Below, piece after piece: positions 1 through 12,474 of a stretch of 64,000 bases of DNA; the first letter of the stretch is position 1, and each line of letters begins with the position of its first letter. Below the pieces are notes generated by a model, which searched no databases, was not told the origin of the DNA, and saw nothing but the letters and a program-made list of their open reading frames with translations. The position numbers and the translations under genes were made by a program. Source of the stretch: Gymnopilus junonius (lineage: Eukaryota > Basidiomycota > Agaricomycetes > Agaricales > Galerinaceae); the NCBI GenBank assembly GCA_015501075.1, contig JADNYJ010000049.1, positions 124,001 through 188,000 on the forward strand, read 5' to 3'.

Positions 1-731
1 CGACTCTCGTCCAAATGCGCTCTTCATTCCCTCCTCCAACAATTGACGTGGATGAAAACCTCTTCTCCACCATTCCAGCATATGAAGTTTTCGGGTCTCT
101 CTTTGACTGGTCTTTCCTCCTCGCTGCTGGTGCGTCGGTATTTGTCAGATGGGGAGCTGAGAGAGTGAATGGTACAGGGAACATGGACTAGTGTTTCATC
201 GGACATTCGTTGTAAGAATGTCAAATACTGGTGGTCAGGACTTACCCTATGCTACCCAACTCTCTAAATTGTGTACACTATACGGGCATGTAGTCGACAA
301 ATTAAATTAGAATAGCAGCATCATTCCGAAGAGAAATGTCAATTTATTTCCTGGACTATAGATAGAGTACAACATAGCTTTTGAATAGATACAGCGATGA
401 AAGATGTGGTCTAGATAAAACAGCAGCAGCATAGGAACTTGGCACGTGGAATGAACTGATATCCAGAAAAAGAAACCAAAGTGGGTAAAAGATGTGATTG
501 AGAATAGAAACCTATGGCGGGGTAGGGGAAATGTGATTGTGCTGAAGGCCATAACAAAGCAAGTGCAACGAGTGAGCAGGGTAAAATGAGTAAAAGGGCG
601 ACATATGCGCTAAAAGCAAGAGAAGTAGAAGCAGGATGAATAGATGAAAATAATTAAGATTGGCTAGAAGAGAAGAAAAGAAAGAGGAACCCCGTCCATC
701 CTGACGCACAATGCGTCATGCTCAGGGATTA
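1..731. other. Left edge and 3' flank of the velvet gene; no gene supported
   Basis: The only open frames here are under 85 codons, hydrophobic or low complexity, and resemble no family I know. The stretch next to 732 is presumably the 3' untranslated region of the velvet gene, which ends at a TGA at 732-734 on the minus strand. The first 230 bases could belong to a neighbouring gene outside the window, but nothing decides this. Confidence 0.5.
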
Positions 732-3700
732 TCACCTTCTATCGTCCGAAATGATACTCCCGATACTCAGCGGATTCTTCTTCCCATTCGCACCCTGACG
801 ATCCGCATCCCTGTCCCTATCCCTATCCCTTGAACGAGGATCCTCTTTTTCCCTGTCTCGATCTTTATCCCGCGAGGAATTGTAGCCAGCTCTGCTACTG
901 CTCCTCAGCTGTATGACTGGGTATCCACCTGCATCTGCATTATTACCTGGCGATGAAGGGTTTGGAACACCACTATGAGCCATTACCGGGCTCGTCTGGG
1001 CACTACTCCTCAGAAGAGGCGCCAGTTGTATTCTATTGGGATCCCCTGAACTTCCAGGAGACGCAGCAGGTACTGTAGGTGAATGTTGCTGCACCTGTTG
1101 CTGTTGTGCATGAGTAGGTGGTTGTTGGTGTTGAGGATACTGTTGATGCTGTTGGTGCTGTTGATGTTGAGGAAGCTGCTGCTGCTGATGTAGAGGAATA
1201 GATTGAAGCTGAGGCTGTTGAGCAGTGTACGCATCACCCCATAGATTCCCCGTCGCTTGAGGGACACCAAATGCAGGGGCTGCACCCCACTCTACCTGAG
1301 CCGTAGGACCGGGATTCGGAGGCGCCCCATATGCCGCATATGGATAGGGCGGCGGGTGTGGCGGGCCGTATGGGTTATGCCTTGGCGGCATAGGCGGGGG
1401 AGGTGGATGGATGGGATATGGTTGCGCGTAAGGCGTCTGGGTCGGATGGTAGGGTGGACGAGGTTGAGGAGAGCTCGTAGGAGCACGATATGAGGCGGAA
1501 TAGTCGTATGTCGGAGTTGGAGCAGCGGGGGGTGCTAAAGGAGGGGGTATAGTATTTGGGGAACCAGTGTTAGTTGCAGGTGGGGCGGCTGCAGCATATT
1601 GTGGCGGTGGCAGTGGCGGGGCAGCCTGGTGTTGAGGTGGAGGCATAGGCTGACCCATTTGTTGGTGATGAGGGTGCGCTTGGGGCGGAGGTTGCTCATA
1701 ATAGGCATATTGTGGCATAGCGTGAGGTGGTGGAGGCTGCTGAGCGTACATCGTATGAGAGTAATCATATCTCCCAGGAGGGGGAGGTGGAGGCATAGGT
1801 TGCTGGGAATATGCCGCATAATGTGGATGCATACCCTGTTGCTGTTGTTGCTGGTGATGGTGATAATAATCGTAGATAGGTTGTTGAGGTGGAGGAGGTG
1901 GAGCACCCCATTGAGGGTAGGGGACGTATCCTTGAGGTGGAGGTGGAGGAGCCCCGTGAGGAGGCATTCCATGAGGCGGCATGGCGACATGCGGAGGAGC
2001 TATTGGCTGTTGTTGCTGTTGCTGAGGAACGGGCGGCTGAGGAGGTCCATACTGTTGATGCTGAGGATGCTGAGGTGGAGGGGGTTGCTGTGGTTGCTGC
2101 TGTGCAACAGGAGGTTGACTAGGGTCTCTGTATTGAGGAGGAGGACCTTGCGGTATCGCTGGAGGTTGAGTAAGCACCGGTGGCTGCTGCTGTCCCGTTT
2201 GTTGCTGTAAATCAAAAGTCATAAACCCGCCACCTCGACCATCAAATACACTAGGACCAGGAAGTGGTGTTCCCGCAGATGCATGTAAACCAATCGATGC
2301 CCCTCCAGGAGGGGGGATGTCTTGACCAGGTTTTGGAGGAGGCGGGATGCCCTGAGGCGCTGGTGGCGGTATAGTTGGTCCCATGCTGGGGTTGACCGAC
2401 GCGACAGGGGGCCATGGTGAGTGTTGCTGCTGCTGTGGAACGGCGGCTAGACCAGGAGCAGGACCGACACCTGAGCCAGACACGTCCATGTCCGCAGAGT
2501 CGTCTATGCGGCTACGCTTTGACTCCCTCCTTTTATGGGGAGGGCGGCTTGGACCAACATCGTCATCGTCGTCGTTGTCTGTCTCCTCACCGTTCGCTGG
2601 AAGAGGTCGAAGAAGGTCTGGGTTCGGCCGCTTGCGGACACGGATATCCTTGCGTATGCGAATTTTGATTCCTTGGTCTGCGAGGGAACATGAAAGCGGC
2701 GTTGACTCTGCACAACGTTGTGAGTTGTGCGCGGAGTTGAGAAAATAATTAATCACCTTCCATTCCTGGGAATTTTTTTGCAGTGTACACGTAAAAGGGA
2801 GCGGAGTAGATAGACTTGCAGTGTCGAACATTATTACTGGAAGGGTGTCAGCTTTGAATTCAGACAAATTTTGGAGCTTGAAAGTGTTTAGAGCTGCGTG
2901 CTCATATTTTCCCCCACGGGGATCTCAAACAGGACGGAGACGTCATTTTGAAAGAAGGGAAAGTATTAAATGCCAAAACGACCCAGAAATTTAGCAGACA
3001 GGCAGGCATCAGGGTGTGATGAGACCGAAAAGTCGGTGCAAGCTAGATTTCTGGTACCTCGATTAAAGATTCGAGGCGATCACCGAAGTGGATCAGAAAC
3101 TATGAATCAAGAACCAGGGCGGCACAAAACGAGAAGATTGACGTAGACGCAATGAAAGGCGGCAAGATCAAAGAAAGAACACTTACGCAACCACCTCGAA
3201 TAAACTGAGCTTTAGTCGATAGCTCCCTTCTGTTCTAACACTCAAATCAGGAAAGACAAAAAAACCGGCATCTAGGTGTCATGGTCAAAACTCTGTCAAC
3301 GATAAAAAACTACAAAGCACGCACCCTCGTTATTATGTTGGGGGTCTTTGAGGTGATATAAAGAAGACACCACCGAACCCGTGGTACATCGGGTTCGGCC
3401 GTCCTGTGAAGATGATAACAATCAGAAATAGTTTATGGGCTGCACAAGAATGAAAATACCTTTAGCCAATGTAATTCATTATCATCATCAGGTCTTGCGA
3501 GGCTGGCGAACATGAAATAGTATGGGTTTTGAAGAAATGACTGAGCATATCCGCCAGCATCGTTCTCATCCCCTTGGGGACGCGATGAAGAACTCGAACC
3601 TGGAGTTGGAGATCCTGGCGCTGAGTCAGAGGAGCTATTCCTCCGTCGTCGCGAAGGCGATGTACCTGCTTGTTGTGCAGCTGGGTCAATTACTCGCAAT

Positions 3701-4322
3701 TGCACGATTGGAGGTGGATCGATAGGTCTACGATCGGCTAATGGAGACATATGTCAATCACAAAGCATTCAATAATTGGGCAAGTCAGACCTTTGCCGCC
3801 AACACCGCACATCCGGGCCTGCTTAGGTTCCTGCCGCACAATAAGTTCATAGATCCTGCGGCGACCGGGATCGTACGTGTTGATAACGGAGCATCCATGG
3901 AATTGCGGGATTGTCATAGAAAGTGGAAGAGCAAGCGAAAAGGGGGAAGAGTATGACAGTCAGTTTGGTTGTGAAAGGTATATAAATTAGAGGGCCCTGA
4001 AAGCTGAAAACGTCGGACAAGGGTTGTGCTCCCACACCAAAGTTGGAGAGCTCGTCGGTGGTCGAAGGGCCAAAAGGTCACCGTATCACCCGCTGGGAGA
4101 AAAGGCAACATTCGCGACTCGATGGCAAAGGGTACAACCTTGACCGACCCATAACCAAGGATTCGGGGCGGGCCCAGAATGAAGAGAAATAGAAGACACT
4201 TACAATCTGTCTCTGTCGTAGGCATACTGGCCGGTCATGGCGCTTATGCCGGTGAGGACGGGTGCCTGGTGGTGGTGGTCGATGTTGGAATGGGGGATGG
4301 GCTGGGGAGGATTGTGGTCCAT
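732..4322 (-). CDS. Velvet-family transcriptional regulator (VelB-like) with very long Pro/Gln-rich C-terminal tail
   Basis: Velvet proteins are fungal transcription factors that couple development and secondary metabolism; VelB-type members enter the nucleus and dimerise with other velvet proteins. I trace exons at 4322-4204, 3855-3791, 3737-3460, 3403-3325, 3271-3187, 2836-2757 and 2707-732, with phases that agree (about 893 aa). The velvet domain is read in order: IYELIVRQEPKQARMCGVGG, RPIDPPPIVQLRV, QNPYYFMFASL, RTRCTTGSVVSSLYHLKD, GFFVFPDLSVRTEGSYRL, YVYTAKKFPGM and ESTPLS..LADQGIKIRIRKD. A Ser/Pro-rich insert follows the PPPIVQL block. The tail of some 630 aa is Pro, Gln, His and Tyr rich, has an Arg/Asp-repeat segment near the end, and finishes NPLSIGSIISDDRR. 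The first exon starts in a strong context (A at -3, G at +4) and has a GTAAGTG donor. A start at 3917 is also possible and keeps frame. Family assignment is firm; VelB versus VosA subtype is inferred. Confidence 0.92.
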
Positions 4323-7300
4323 TGTCGTATTAAACGCAGAGCCAGGTTGGTCGCCAAAACATAAGATTTCATCAGATTTCTCCCAATTTGGATCTTATCT
4401 CTCTCCAATTCTCTGGTTCATTTCCCACGTCTCTTTCTCCTCCCACACCGATCTCCCGTTTCCTATTACCACCGCCCCGAGTTCTTGGGCTCCTCTCTCC
4501 ACAACAGGTCGCCCCAGTTTCGAGAATAAAACGACACCTGATCGCTTTTCGGATGCGGACAGTGCCCGAGATTACCCCTGCAGTAGGGATATTTGCAGAG
4601 CCTCCAAACCTTATATCCTCATTTCCGCTACTCTATTCATGTCTCGTTGAGCGACGTACATATCGTGTAGCCGGATCTCTAAGTCTAAGCTGTCAGTCTC
4701 GGATACGTTTCACAGGTCTGCCCAACGCCAGCCTCATTCCATAGCTGCGTTTGCCCGTAACCAATATATGATTTTATGTCAAGCAGTCTCTCAGCAATCA
4801 TCCCTCAGGAGAACACCTGAATGGGGCTTCCAACCTTTTTCCATTTGCATGTCTGCCGTTCCCATGATGATGGGTGATATCTCGCTCGTCCTGTCACTCA
4901 TCACCAAATCCGGACGACTTGGGCCGCATTCCCATGTTTCGATGAACGGGGATGATGTTCGGAACAGAAACCCCACTTCTTGGAACTGACTTGCTCTTTT
5001 TGAGGTCCTCAAAGGGGAATCAAATCGTAGGCCTGGACGCTGGGCCTGGGAAGTTGCCGTACTTTCTGCAGGCGCCAGCTTCCGATCTATTCAGTTGAGT
5101 TGTATCTTACGAGCGATTCCAGGGTACGCTCCACCCTTAGCACCAGTCGTCACCAGCAGTCGCTACCTCAACATCATCAGAAATCGTTATCTATAGTGAA
5201 CGATGTCCGGCAAGCTTTTTCCCAACGCGTCCTTCAATTAAGCTCCTGGTCAGAAAATACACCATGCCTTCTTTAAGACGAGAGGTTGAACGTTCGCGGC
5301 ATATCCGAACAGCGCCACTGCATTTCCATCTGACCATGCCTCATGTCTTCAACACCTCTTCGATCAACTTTATCAGTTTGATATACTCGAATCTCTCGTG
5401 TCTATGACGGTGGCTTGTCGTCAGTGATTATACTTCTCCTCAATTTTAGGAAACAGGTCCGTGATGAGGACAGAATGTTATTTCCTGCAACGGGTAAATG
5501 ATTTCTGTCGTGCAAGCCAGCATCGCTGCCTCGCCTTCCAATTTCCAGTGCTCTGGATTCACCGCACAAATCATGATAATCCTCGATGCCGAAGGGTCCC
5601 CACAATCCTTCCTGATTCTGCTTAATTACCCGAAGGGTCATGGCATGGACATCTGCTTGTCTGTTTCATGATAGTATGCACTACGGGGTGAATGATCATT
5701 TCGGAGCATCGATTCCAGCTTTCACCTTGTCTTGCCACAGAAGTCGGTACCTATGTTTTTTTTACCGATAACTCAGCAGCTCCGCGGCGCGATATGAGGT
5801 ATTTCAACGCATGATTAGCACGGCAACTTGCCGTGAATCTGCCTTCTTTATGAATGTGGTGCAAATTTTGAGCATCCGCGTAAGTGATTGTCAAACGGAA
5901 GGAATAAATAGGTGATCTAGACTTCACCAGGAATGTGTAATAGTAGAGCGCCCTGGGAGTAGTCAAAGATTGAAGCTGACGTTGAGATAGAATACGAGTC
6001 TCTCTGAGATAGCTAAAATATAGTTCACCTCACAGTTTTATGCACGAGATCCAGAAAACAAAGCTCAGGATGCATCAGGATGGCTCAGTAAATAGTATTC
6101 AGTAAAGATTTACTATTACACAAATGTCCCCACCCTATAAAGGCCATAGTAGGGAGGCCATCTGACATTGCCACATCGGCATCCCCTGGGATGAATGAAT
6201 TTAATGTTTTGCCTACACGAGCTATATGACACTTACCTCGAGTACTTTCACGGTCTTCTTGGTTGCCAAATTTCTGGCTAGGTAAGGTCCTGGCCGCGAA
6301 TGTTCAGCGTAATTCGGAATCAATGTCACCCAGTGAATGAGTGAAATGATGGACTGCCTGAGGACCGAATATCTGGTGAACTCATTGAAGCCCATCAGAA
6401 TTTGGACACGAGAGAACCGATCATTCGGAAAGGCCCCATCTACTTATTATTTATGTAGTATGTACTTGCGGTGTGGGAGGCTTTATCGATAGCATCCTTG
6501 CCCTTTTGCTCCGACATATGCGAACGTCCCTCAATGCCTTTCCTACGTTCAGTAAGGTATTTTCAGATTTTATACATAGTCCAATGACTAAATTTACTAA
6601 ACTGACAGACTAATATACGAGGCCTAGGCGTTGACCAAGTACACCAAGTCGGCTGGAAGATAGGACCTACTTGGACTAAGGTCGGGGGAGTCGAATCGCC
6701 CTTGCCCCAACAGCGTTGACAGCGAGCTCGACCTCAAACAGAGGCCGTTAATCAGCCGATGTCGTACACGAAACTTGGTAAGCACTGGCACTCTCACAGA
6801 GTCTAATTATGCCAAAGGTCCGCATCAAAAATCTTAGCCGGGTATCCTTCTCTTGCCTTAAGGTAGCAGCCGAACACGCGAGTTCCACGTATGTCGTGCT
6901 TAGAGTCGGAGGGCGGCGTTCCGTTAGGAAATGCCTTGCATATACTGAACATCAGTCTGAACACTCCTCATCAGAACAATATTGATTCGGTTGCTATCGC
7001 TGAGCATATGAAAATCATATACTTAAGTCTGTATACCCCCGATACTTAGTAGAATAAAAAGCCAAAAAGGGAGTATGGCTTTATGGTGTATGTACAGTGG
7101 TTATTTATGTATATACTTTCTGTGATCAACTCCCTAATACCTTCCTAGCTAGATCTAGAGCAAGAAATGGAAAAAATTTTCTGCATTTGTTTTCCATTGG
7201 AGGTTGGAAATATCTTAAGAAATTTTTGAGAGAAGGCGCTCAGAGGGCAGCTCGTGGACTTGGTCGACCAAGAATTTGTCTCCATCTCGTTCTATTTAAT

Positions 7301-8868
7301 TTACGATCTTAAAATGTGCATTTACTTTTAGATGGCCCCCAGAGATAACGCTTTTAGCCTCTCCCTTCATCTTCCTCAGTCTGGCTATTATGCCGTTCCT
7401 ACACGGATCAGATGCCGATCAGTCCCTCGTTTGCCTATTTGAGTTGTTTCCCCTCGTGGTAACTCCGGCACCTATTTCCGCCGAATATTTTGACAGTGTT
7501 TGGCCCTATTGGTCGCCAACTCTCTTTGGATATTTGCCTTAAGTTTGCCGCTATCCTTTCCAGTCCATATTGAGCCTTCCTGAAAATGGTTTACTATCAA
7601 CGAGCAAACGACTATAGTTATATCATTTTCTGTCATGCCTTCAACTTCGAATCACCGAGATGTCGACCTTGGGTCCGACGTATCCTTGACATGGTCAATG
7701 GCTTAATAATACGCTCCTCTTGGGCGCTCGGGATATCGATTAATTCTGCAGGGTTATCTGATTCTCAAAAATGAAGACATACGTCTCTCATGGACGCCCG
7801 CCCTTGTAAATGAAAACCTTTCAGCTTCATGGGATTGATGGAGTGTAGGAATACTCCACACTGCTCGCTTATGAAAAACATTGAGGGCACCAGCAATCTG
7901 GCTTTCCATTCTCTGATGTTCTATGACTTGCGATTAAAAACGGATAATCTGGTTCTGTGTCGTGCTCTCACCCTTCTACAACCAATCTGAAGGCGAGGTC
8001 TCCTTGGGTCTAGAACAACAAAAGTGTAAACCTTACCGGATATAACTCTCCCAATGAACCTCATTGTCGTTTTCTGCGGTCAATCAATTCCCATATTCAA
8101 CCAAAAGGTCACCGATGACTTGGAAATCTTGTGAATGCAGATTCCTGATGCAACAGTTCAGGCGAACTCTTTTCTTGACATTGTTGATCAAACCTCCCTT
8201 CACATTAATAACTTTCCAAAAGTTGTATTTAGATGAGCGCATGCACACAGTGTTACAAGTGAGTATGTTCTCTGATTATTCGCCTCGTTCTGGTGGACAT
8301 CAAAGTCTAATCTGAACTTCCGCCAAAGGCTAGTAACTCATGTACACACGGATGCATGAGTCTGGGACATTCGATGCTCACTTTCTGTCTTAGGAGCGAA
8401 ATACTCTTGCGCAATTTGGCTAATCAGGCCGGTTGGGCCTGAAGTTCCGATACAATATTTGTTCACACAAGCCACGGCCAGAACAAGAAGGCCATCGGGG
8501 AAAGAGATAGATCTAGAGACTCATTTTATTTAACTATGTGTGGACTTGTCGCCTGAAGTGGAGAAACTCGACTGCGGTGTTTTTCAGGGTAGGGTTGTTA
8601 TGCACACACTCAACAGCACCATTTCAGCGTCGCGTAGAACGCCAAGTTTGTTGCGTATTCCCGTTCAACGCATAAGTATCTACATGTATGCACTCTTTCA
8701 AAGTATCCGAAAATAATTGTGACAGTTGCAGCCCGATGTCTCTGCAATTCCTTTTTCTGTCGGGGTCTGGCGGTCTGTCTATTCCATCAAGGTCCTACTG
8801 CATAATTTACTCATTTCACTGGCAAAATAATGAGACTTGGATGAAAAGGTAGCTATCTTTGACTTCCG
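4323..8868. other. 4.5-kb gene-poor interval
   Basis: No frame exceeds about 140 codons, no open frame shows conserved motifs, and I found no pair of splice sites joining recognisable domains. Composition is unremarkable, and no terminal repeats or poly-A tails betray an intact transposon. The part next to 4322 should contain the velvet promoter. The rest may be long regulatory DNA or decayed sequence. Confidence 0.55.
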
Positions 8869-11036
8869 TTATGCATTAACAATGAAGCCACCAGAACCAA
8901 CCGACTCGAGCGTGATCTTGCCTCGTAACGAGTCCAACTTGGCGCCTGTATCCAAGACTTGAGTGGCAAATGGTTGTAAAGATTGTAAGCCCAATTCCTT
9001 CAGGCTGACCGATGTCGCGAAGTAATTCGTGTTAGTTGCAAGGACGAGTGTCTGTTTACCGACTGTCCACAGACCCACGTCAATTAGATTGATGGTGATC
9101 TGTCGAAAAGTTGCAGCAGGACTGAGGATGAATGGGGTCATTTTGACCAGTGACCCAGCGAGTGTTGACGCCGAGGATTGAATATCTGATGTTGACGGAT
9201 CATCCCATGAAACGACACCTTTTCATATCATACATTCAATAGAGATCTCAAGACGGATTATAATGGACATTACCGAGACCACCGTGGTTGATTCCTACAA
9301 CACTCTGGACCACCCATTCTTGGCCTGTGGGGAATCTCTGAAGTAACCGAAGTGAGAAGGAAGATAGTAAACTGTATTAAGGACGTAACAGACCTTCCAG
9401 TACCTGAAATTGACTACGTTCAGCATATTAAGCGATTCTTGTTAAGCAGAATGACTCACGTATCGTTACCAAAGCCTTGAGGGACGGTCCAGACAGCTTT
9501 ATTGAGTTCCCACCCGTTAATGAAATTCCGCTCTCTGAATTCGTCCATTCTCGTGGATATATCTTGGAAATTGCCTTTGCAATTATCACATCTGAATGAA
9601 AAGGCTTCATTGATAAAGATCCGGCGTCCGTCAAACAGTTTGTGCACTGACCCACAGTCTCCGTAATCCGGTGTACACGGTGTACCCCATTGACTAGAAA
9701 AAGTCACGTTGTTGCCAATCATATATGTATCCTGCATGATAATATCCGCCCCGCTGGCGTATTGGCTATAAAGTTGGTCAGAAAGCTACTAGCAAAAACA
9801 AGGGCATGATGCCGACGTATAAAAATAGTCTTCACAGTTCAGGACGAGGGAAACCGGGTGATACCCCGCACCCCCTTGCCCATCACCTCCGTCCAAAGAT
9901 TGAATAAGGTTGGAAGATTTGAGGGTCGCATCCAGAGGATCAGAGGTACCATCAGGTTCATCACCAGTATACCATACCAACAAGTTTGGTCGGGACTTGA
10001 TACGATTAACTTCTTCGGTTACCGCGGTTGCGTTCATGTAGGTACTATGAAAAAGAATTAAATGATGTTGCAGCCACTTCCGTTCCCCGTCACATACAAT
10101 CTCATGTCGTACATCAAATAAAGGCCAGCTTCTTGCAGACCGTCTAGAACGAGCTCGAGAGCTGTCAGATTGTCGAATGTAGGGATTGGATGCACCTAAA
10201 AAAAGTTTGGTATAATATAGAACGGCACAGAATGGCAGCTTACCACAGTGAGTCTGAAAATGACGCGTCAGGGAAAAGTTAAATGCTGCATTTCTGCTGA
10301 CGTACCCTTGAGCCTTTAGTTGAGCAGGGATTCCAGTGGGGTCTTGTGCGAGGTAATTATCAAAGCCTGTATAAAACCCAATTGGAAAAACAGGTGCGAA
10401 GGGACCACCCTTGCCATCCGCCGGTCTGGCTAATACTGCACCTGTCCTCAAATCCATTTTTGTGACGGACCCAATATCGGCTGGAGGGTCAGGGAGGAAG
10501 CTCAGTGAGCCAGTTGCATCGAATTTTTGCGATTCAAGTGTCGCGGTGCACGACAGGTCGTAAGCTTGTATTCTGGGTTCGAGGGCCGATAATTTGAATG
10601 GCAGTTCATGCCTAGATGCATTGAGAGGGACTTTGCCCGTCACCAAAGTCTTGCCGTTGGTGCTGACGGTGACTGATAAGGAAGTTTGGGCGAGTGCATT
10701 GAAATGGGAAAGCGAGATTGGCAGGGCGTTTGCTATCTGGGAGAACGTGACAGGTGTGTCGATCAAAATGGCGACGTCGTTAGAGGAAGTCTTCGCGTCT
10801 TCTGCAAGGTAAGGGCGGATTGCTGGCGCGCAACGGAGAGCGAGAAGGGTGTCTTTCGAAGTCGCAGGAATAGGAAATAAGCCCCCTGGAGGTACAATGG
10901 GCGAGGTGGCCATGTAATTTTTGCCGCACCTGAAAGAAATCTTAAGCACACGTATTTCATCTAGCTCTTGCGGAACGTACCATGTCTGTGCTGACGCCCT
11001 CAGCGCCAGATATCCAAGAACAAGCAATGCCTGCAT
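8869..11036 (-). CDS. Secreted TIM-barrel glycoside-hydrolase-like protein (family uncertain)
   Basis: I trace ten exons: 11036-10981, 10929-10306, 10253-10244, 10195-10098, 10044-9817, 9765-9652, 9591-9460, 9403-9394, 9337-9274 and 9218-8869. They total 1686 nt (561 aa) in frame. The protein opens with a signal peptide (MQALLVLGYLALRASA) followed by a beta-rich region to about residue 200. A barrel-like part then shows GFYTGFDNYLA, VVHPIPTFDNL, RPNLLVWYTGDEPDGTSDPL, ADIIMQDTYM, a Cys-rich loop (CTPDYGDCGCDNC) and VGINHGGLGVVSWDDP. A beta-sandwich-like tail ends GSGGFIVNA. The Glu in GDEPDG sits where a barrel acid/base residue would be, and Trp-rich strands match glycosidase architecture. 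I cannot place it in a CAZy family; the glycosidase role is inferred. Two exons are only 10 nt. The 9766-9816 intron has a weak GTCGGC donor. Confidence 0.8.
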
Positions 11037-11899
11037 GGCTGTACGAAGAAATAATGACTTTCATGGTTACATTTACTTAAATATTGTCCCTTTAAAACGG
11101 ATACATGTGAGATAGAAGGGTCGGGGCGCATGGTACTCGGTCATCCCACCCCACTCCATGGTTCTAAAAGCTTACAATCATCGTCAAACCTTTCTCGACT
11201 GTCACAAACCACAGAAATAGGACAAATGGCCATTAGACATGTCATTTGTGAGAATGTGCTGGATAAGTTGCTGGCAGCGAGTAGGCGACGAGAAGAACTT
11301 TGCCTGACGAAGAAGCAGGGAGTCAAGGGTTGACCCAACTCAATCGGCTAGCATGAGCAACACGTGGTCTCCGGAGAGCGGCCCGATAAGTATGTCCTAA
11401 AAATAGTCTGTGCTGTTCCAACTTCCATTTCTTCTCCCGACGTCGATGTCTCGAAGAGCGTTGAGGTTGCTTTATCTCCGCTGGTTGACTGTCCTGAAAG
11501 ACCTGTGCAAGTAACCTTGGATTATCTTCCAACGTCACTCTTCCTCATCTTAACTTGAAACGCCTTACTAGAGTATTTCGATATCAAGCAATACCTTCAA
11601 CTCCCTCAAGTTCTGCCGGAGCTGGATGTCTTACTATATGCCAGGAGTCGCTTGAAAATATTAGACCAGAGTAAAGTCACTGCCAATCTGTGCTCAACTC
11701 ATGATCAGACATAGAAATTTCGGCTTTGATTGGCCCTTTCGGGTGAGCTGCACTCAAGTATTTTGCACACCGACTCTATTTTTCATGTCCTCGATTTTAA
11801 CATATCTCTCACCAATCGCATCAATTGAATTTCCCATTTTAAACGACGCCAAAAATCCAAGCTCTCTATGCATATAAAAGAGGTCCGAAGATAAAGATA
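11037..11899. other. Intergenic, upstream of the secreted TIM-barrel gene
   Basis: No coding feature is supported. It holds the promoter region of the minus-strand gene starting at 11036. Short ORFs of 64-71 codons lie here on both strands without recognisable motifs. The right end meets the TA target site of the MITE. Confidence 0.5.
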
Positions 11900-12474
11900 C
11901 TGTAGTATTTCATTCAATTCGGCAGTCACGCGTCACGGCCTTGCCCAAATTGCCGAAATGTCACGGTTGTCACGGTAATTTTGCCCAGGTGCCGAAACCA
12001 TTTGAAAATTCGAAAAAAAGCTAAAAGAAAATATTAAAAATCGTATTTTTCTTCATGCACCATGTTCTATGTGTATTGTACATACGGGGTGTTCGACAGC
12101 ATGTAAATTCATTGGCTGTGCCAACTTCAATTAAATCTAAAACAGTGAATGCTATTGTCACATTTTGTCATCAGTCATTGCGTCGGGAGGAGGAAAGGTG
12201 CTAATTTAGATCAGGCTAAAATAATCTAATCATGCCGGCCATGTCATGGACCAGCTTATGCATTCAGATTTCCTCTCACTTTTAGTGTACAGCATGTAAA
12301 TTCTATTCTTGTTGCTGATATTTTTGGCTACTTTGCGTGCTAGGATTTCTGAAAATTTCCCCTGCTGCCGAAAAAAAGTTGATGTCACGGCCAAACCAGC
12401 CATCTGCCGAAACCAAAATTTCGGCAGGCCCGTCACGCGTCACGGGGCCTGCCGAATTGAATGAAATACTACAG
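11900..12474. mobile_element. 575-bp non-autonomous DNA transposon (MITE) with 26-bp perfect inverted ends and TA duplication
   Basis: The arms at 11900-11925 and 12449-12474 are exact reverse complements over 26 bp; they begin CTGTAGTATTTC and end ATTCGGCAG. Both ends are flanked by TA (11898-11899 and 12475-12476), as expected for Tc1/mariner-type insertion. Inside the ends are repeated GTCACGCGTCACG blocks and TGCCGAAA motifs, and AGCATGTAAATTC occurs twice (near 12097 and 12290). There is no transposase frame, so the element must have been moved in trans. It lies between two genes and disrupts neither. Confidence 0.85.

Noticed and set aside
1010..2748. Several long ORFs antisense to or out of frame with the velvet tail
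   Set aside because: They arise from the CAG/CCA-type low-complexity repeats of the tail read in other frames; none has non-repetitive content.
5402..5641. 79-codon minus-strand ORF in the gene-poor interval
   Set aside because: No motif, no splice partners and chance length for this composition.
6685..6712. tRNA T-arm-like string (GAGTCGAATCGCCC)
   Set aside because: No acceptor, D or anticodon arms can be folded around it.
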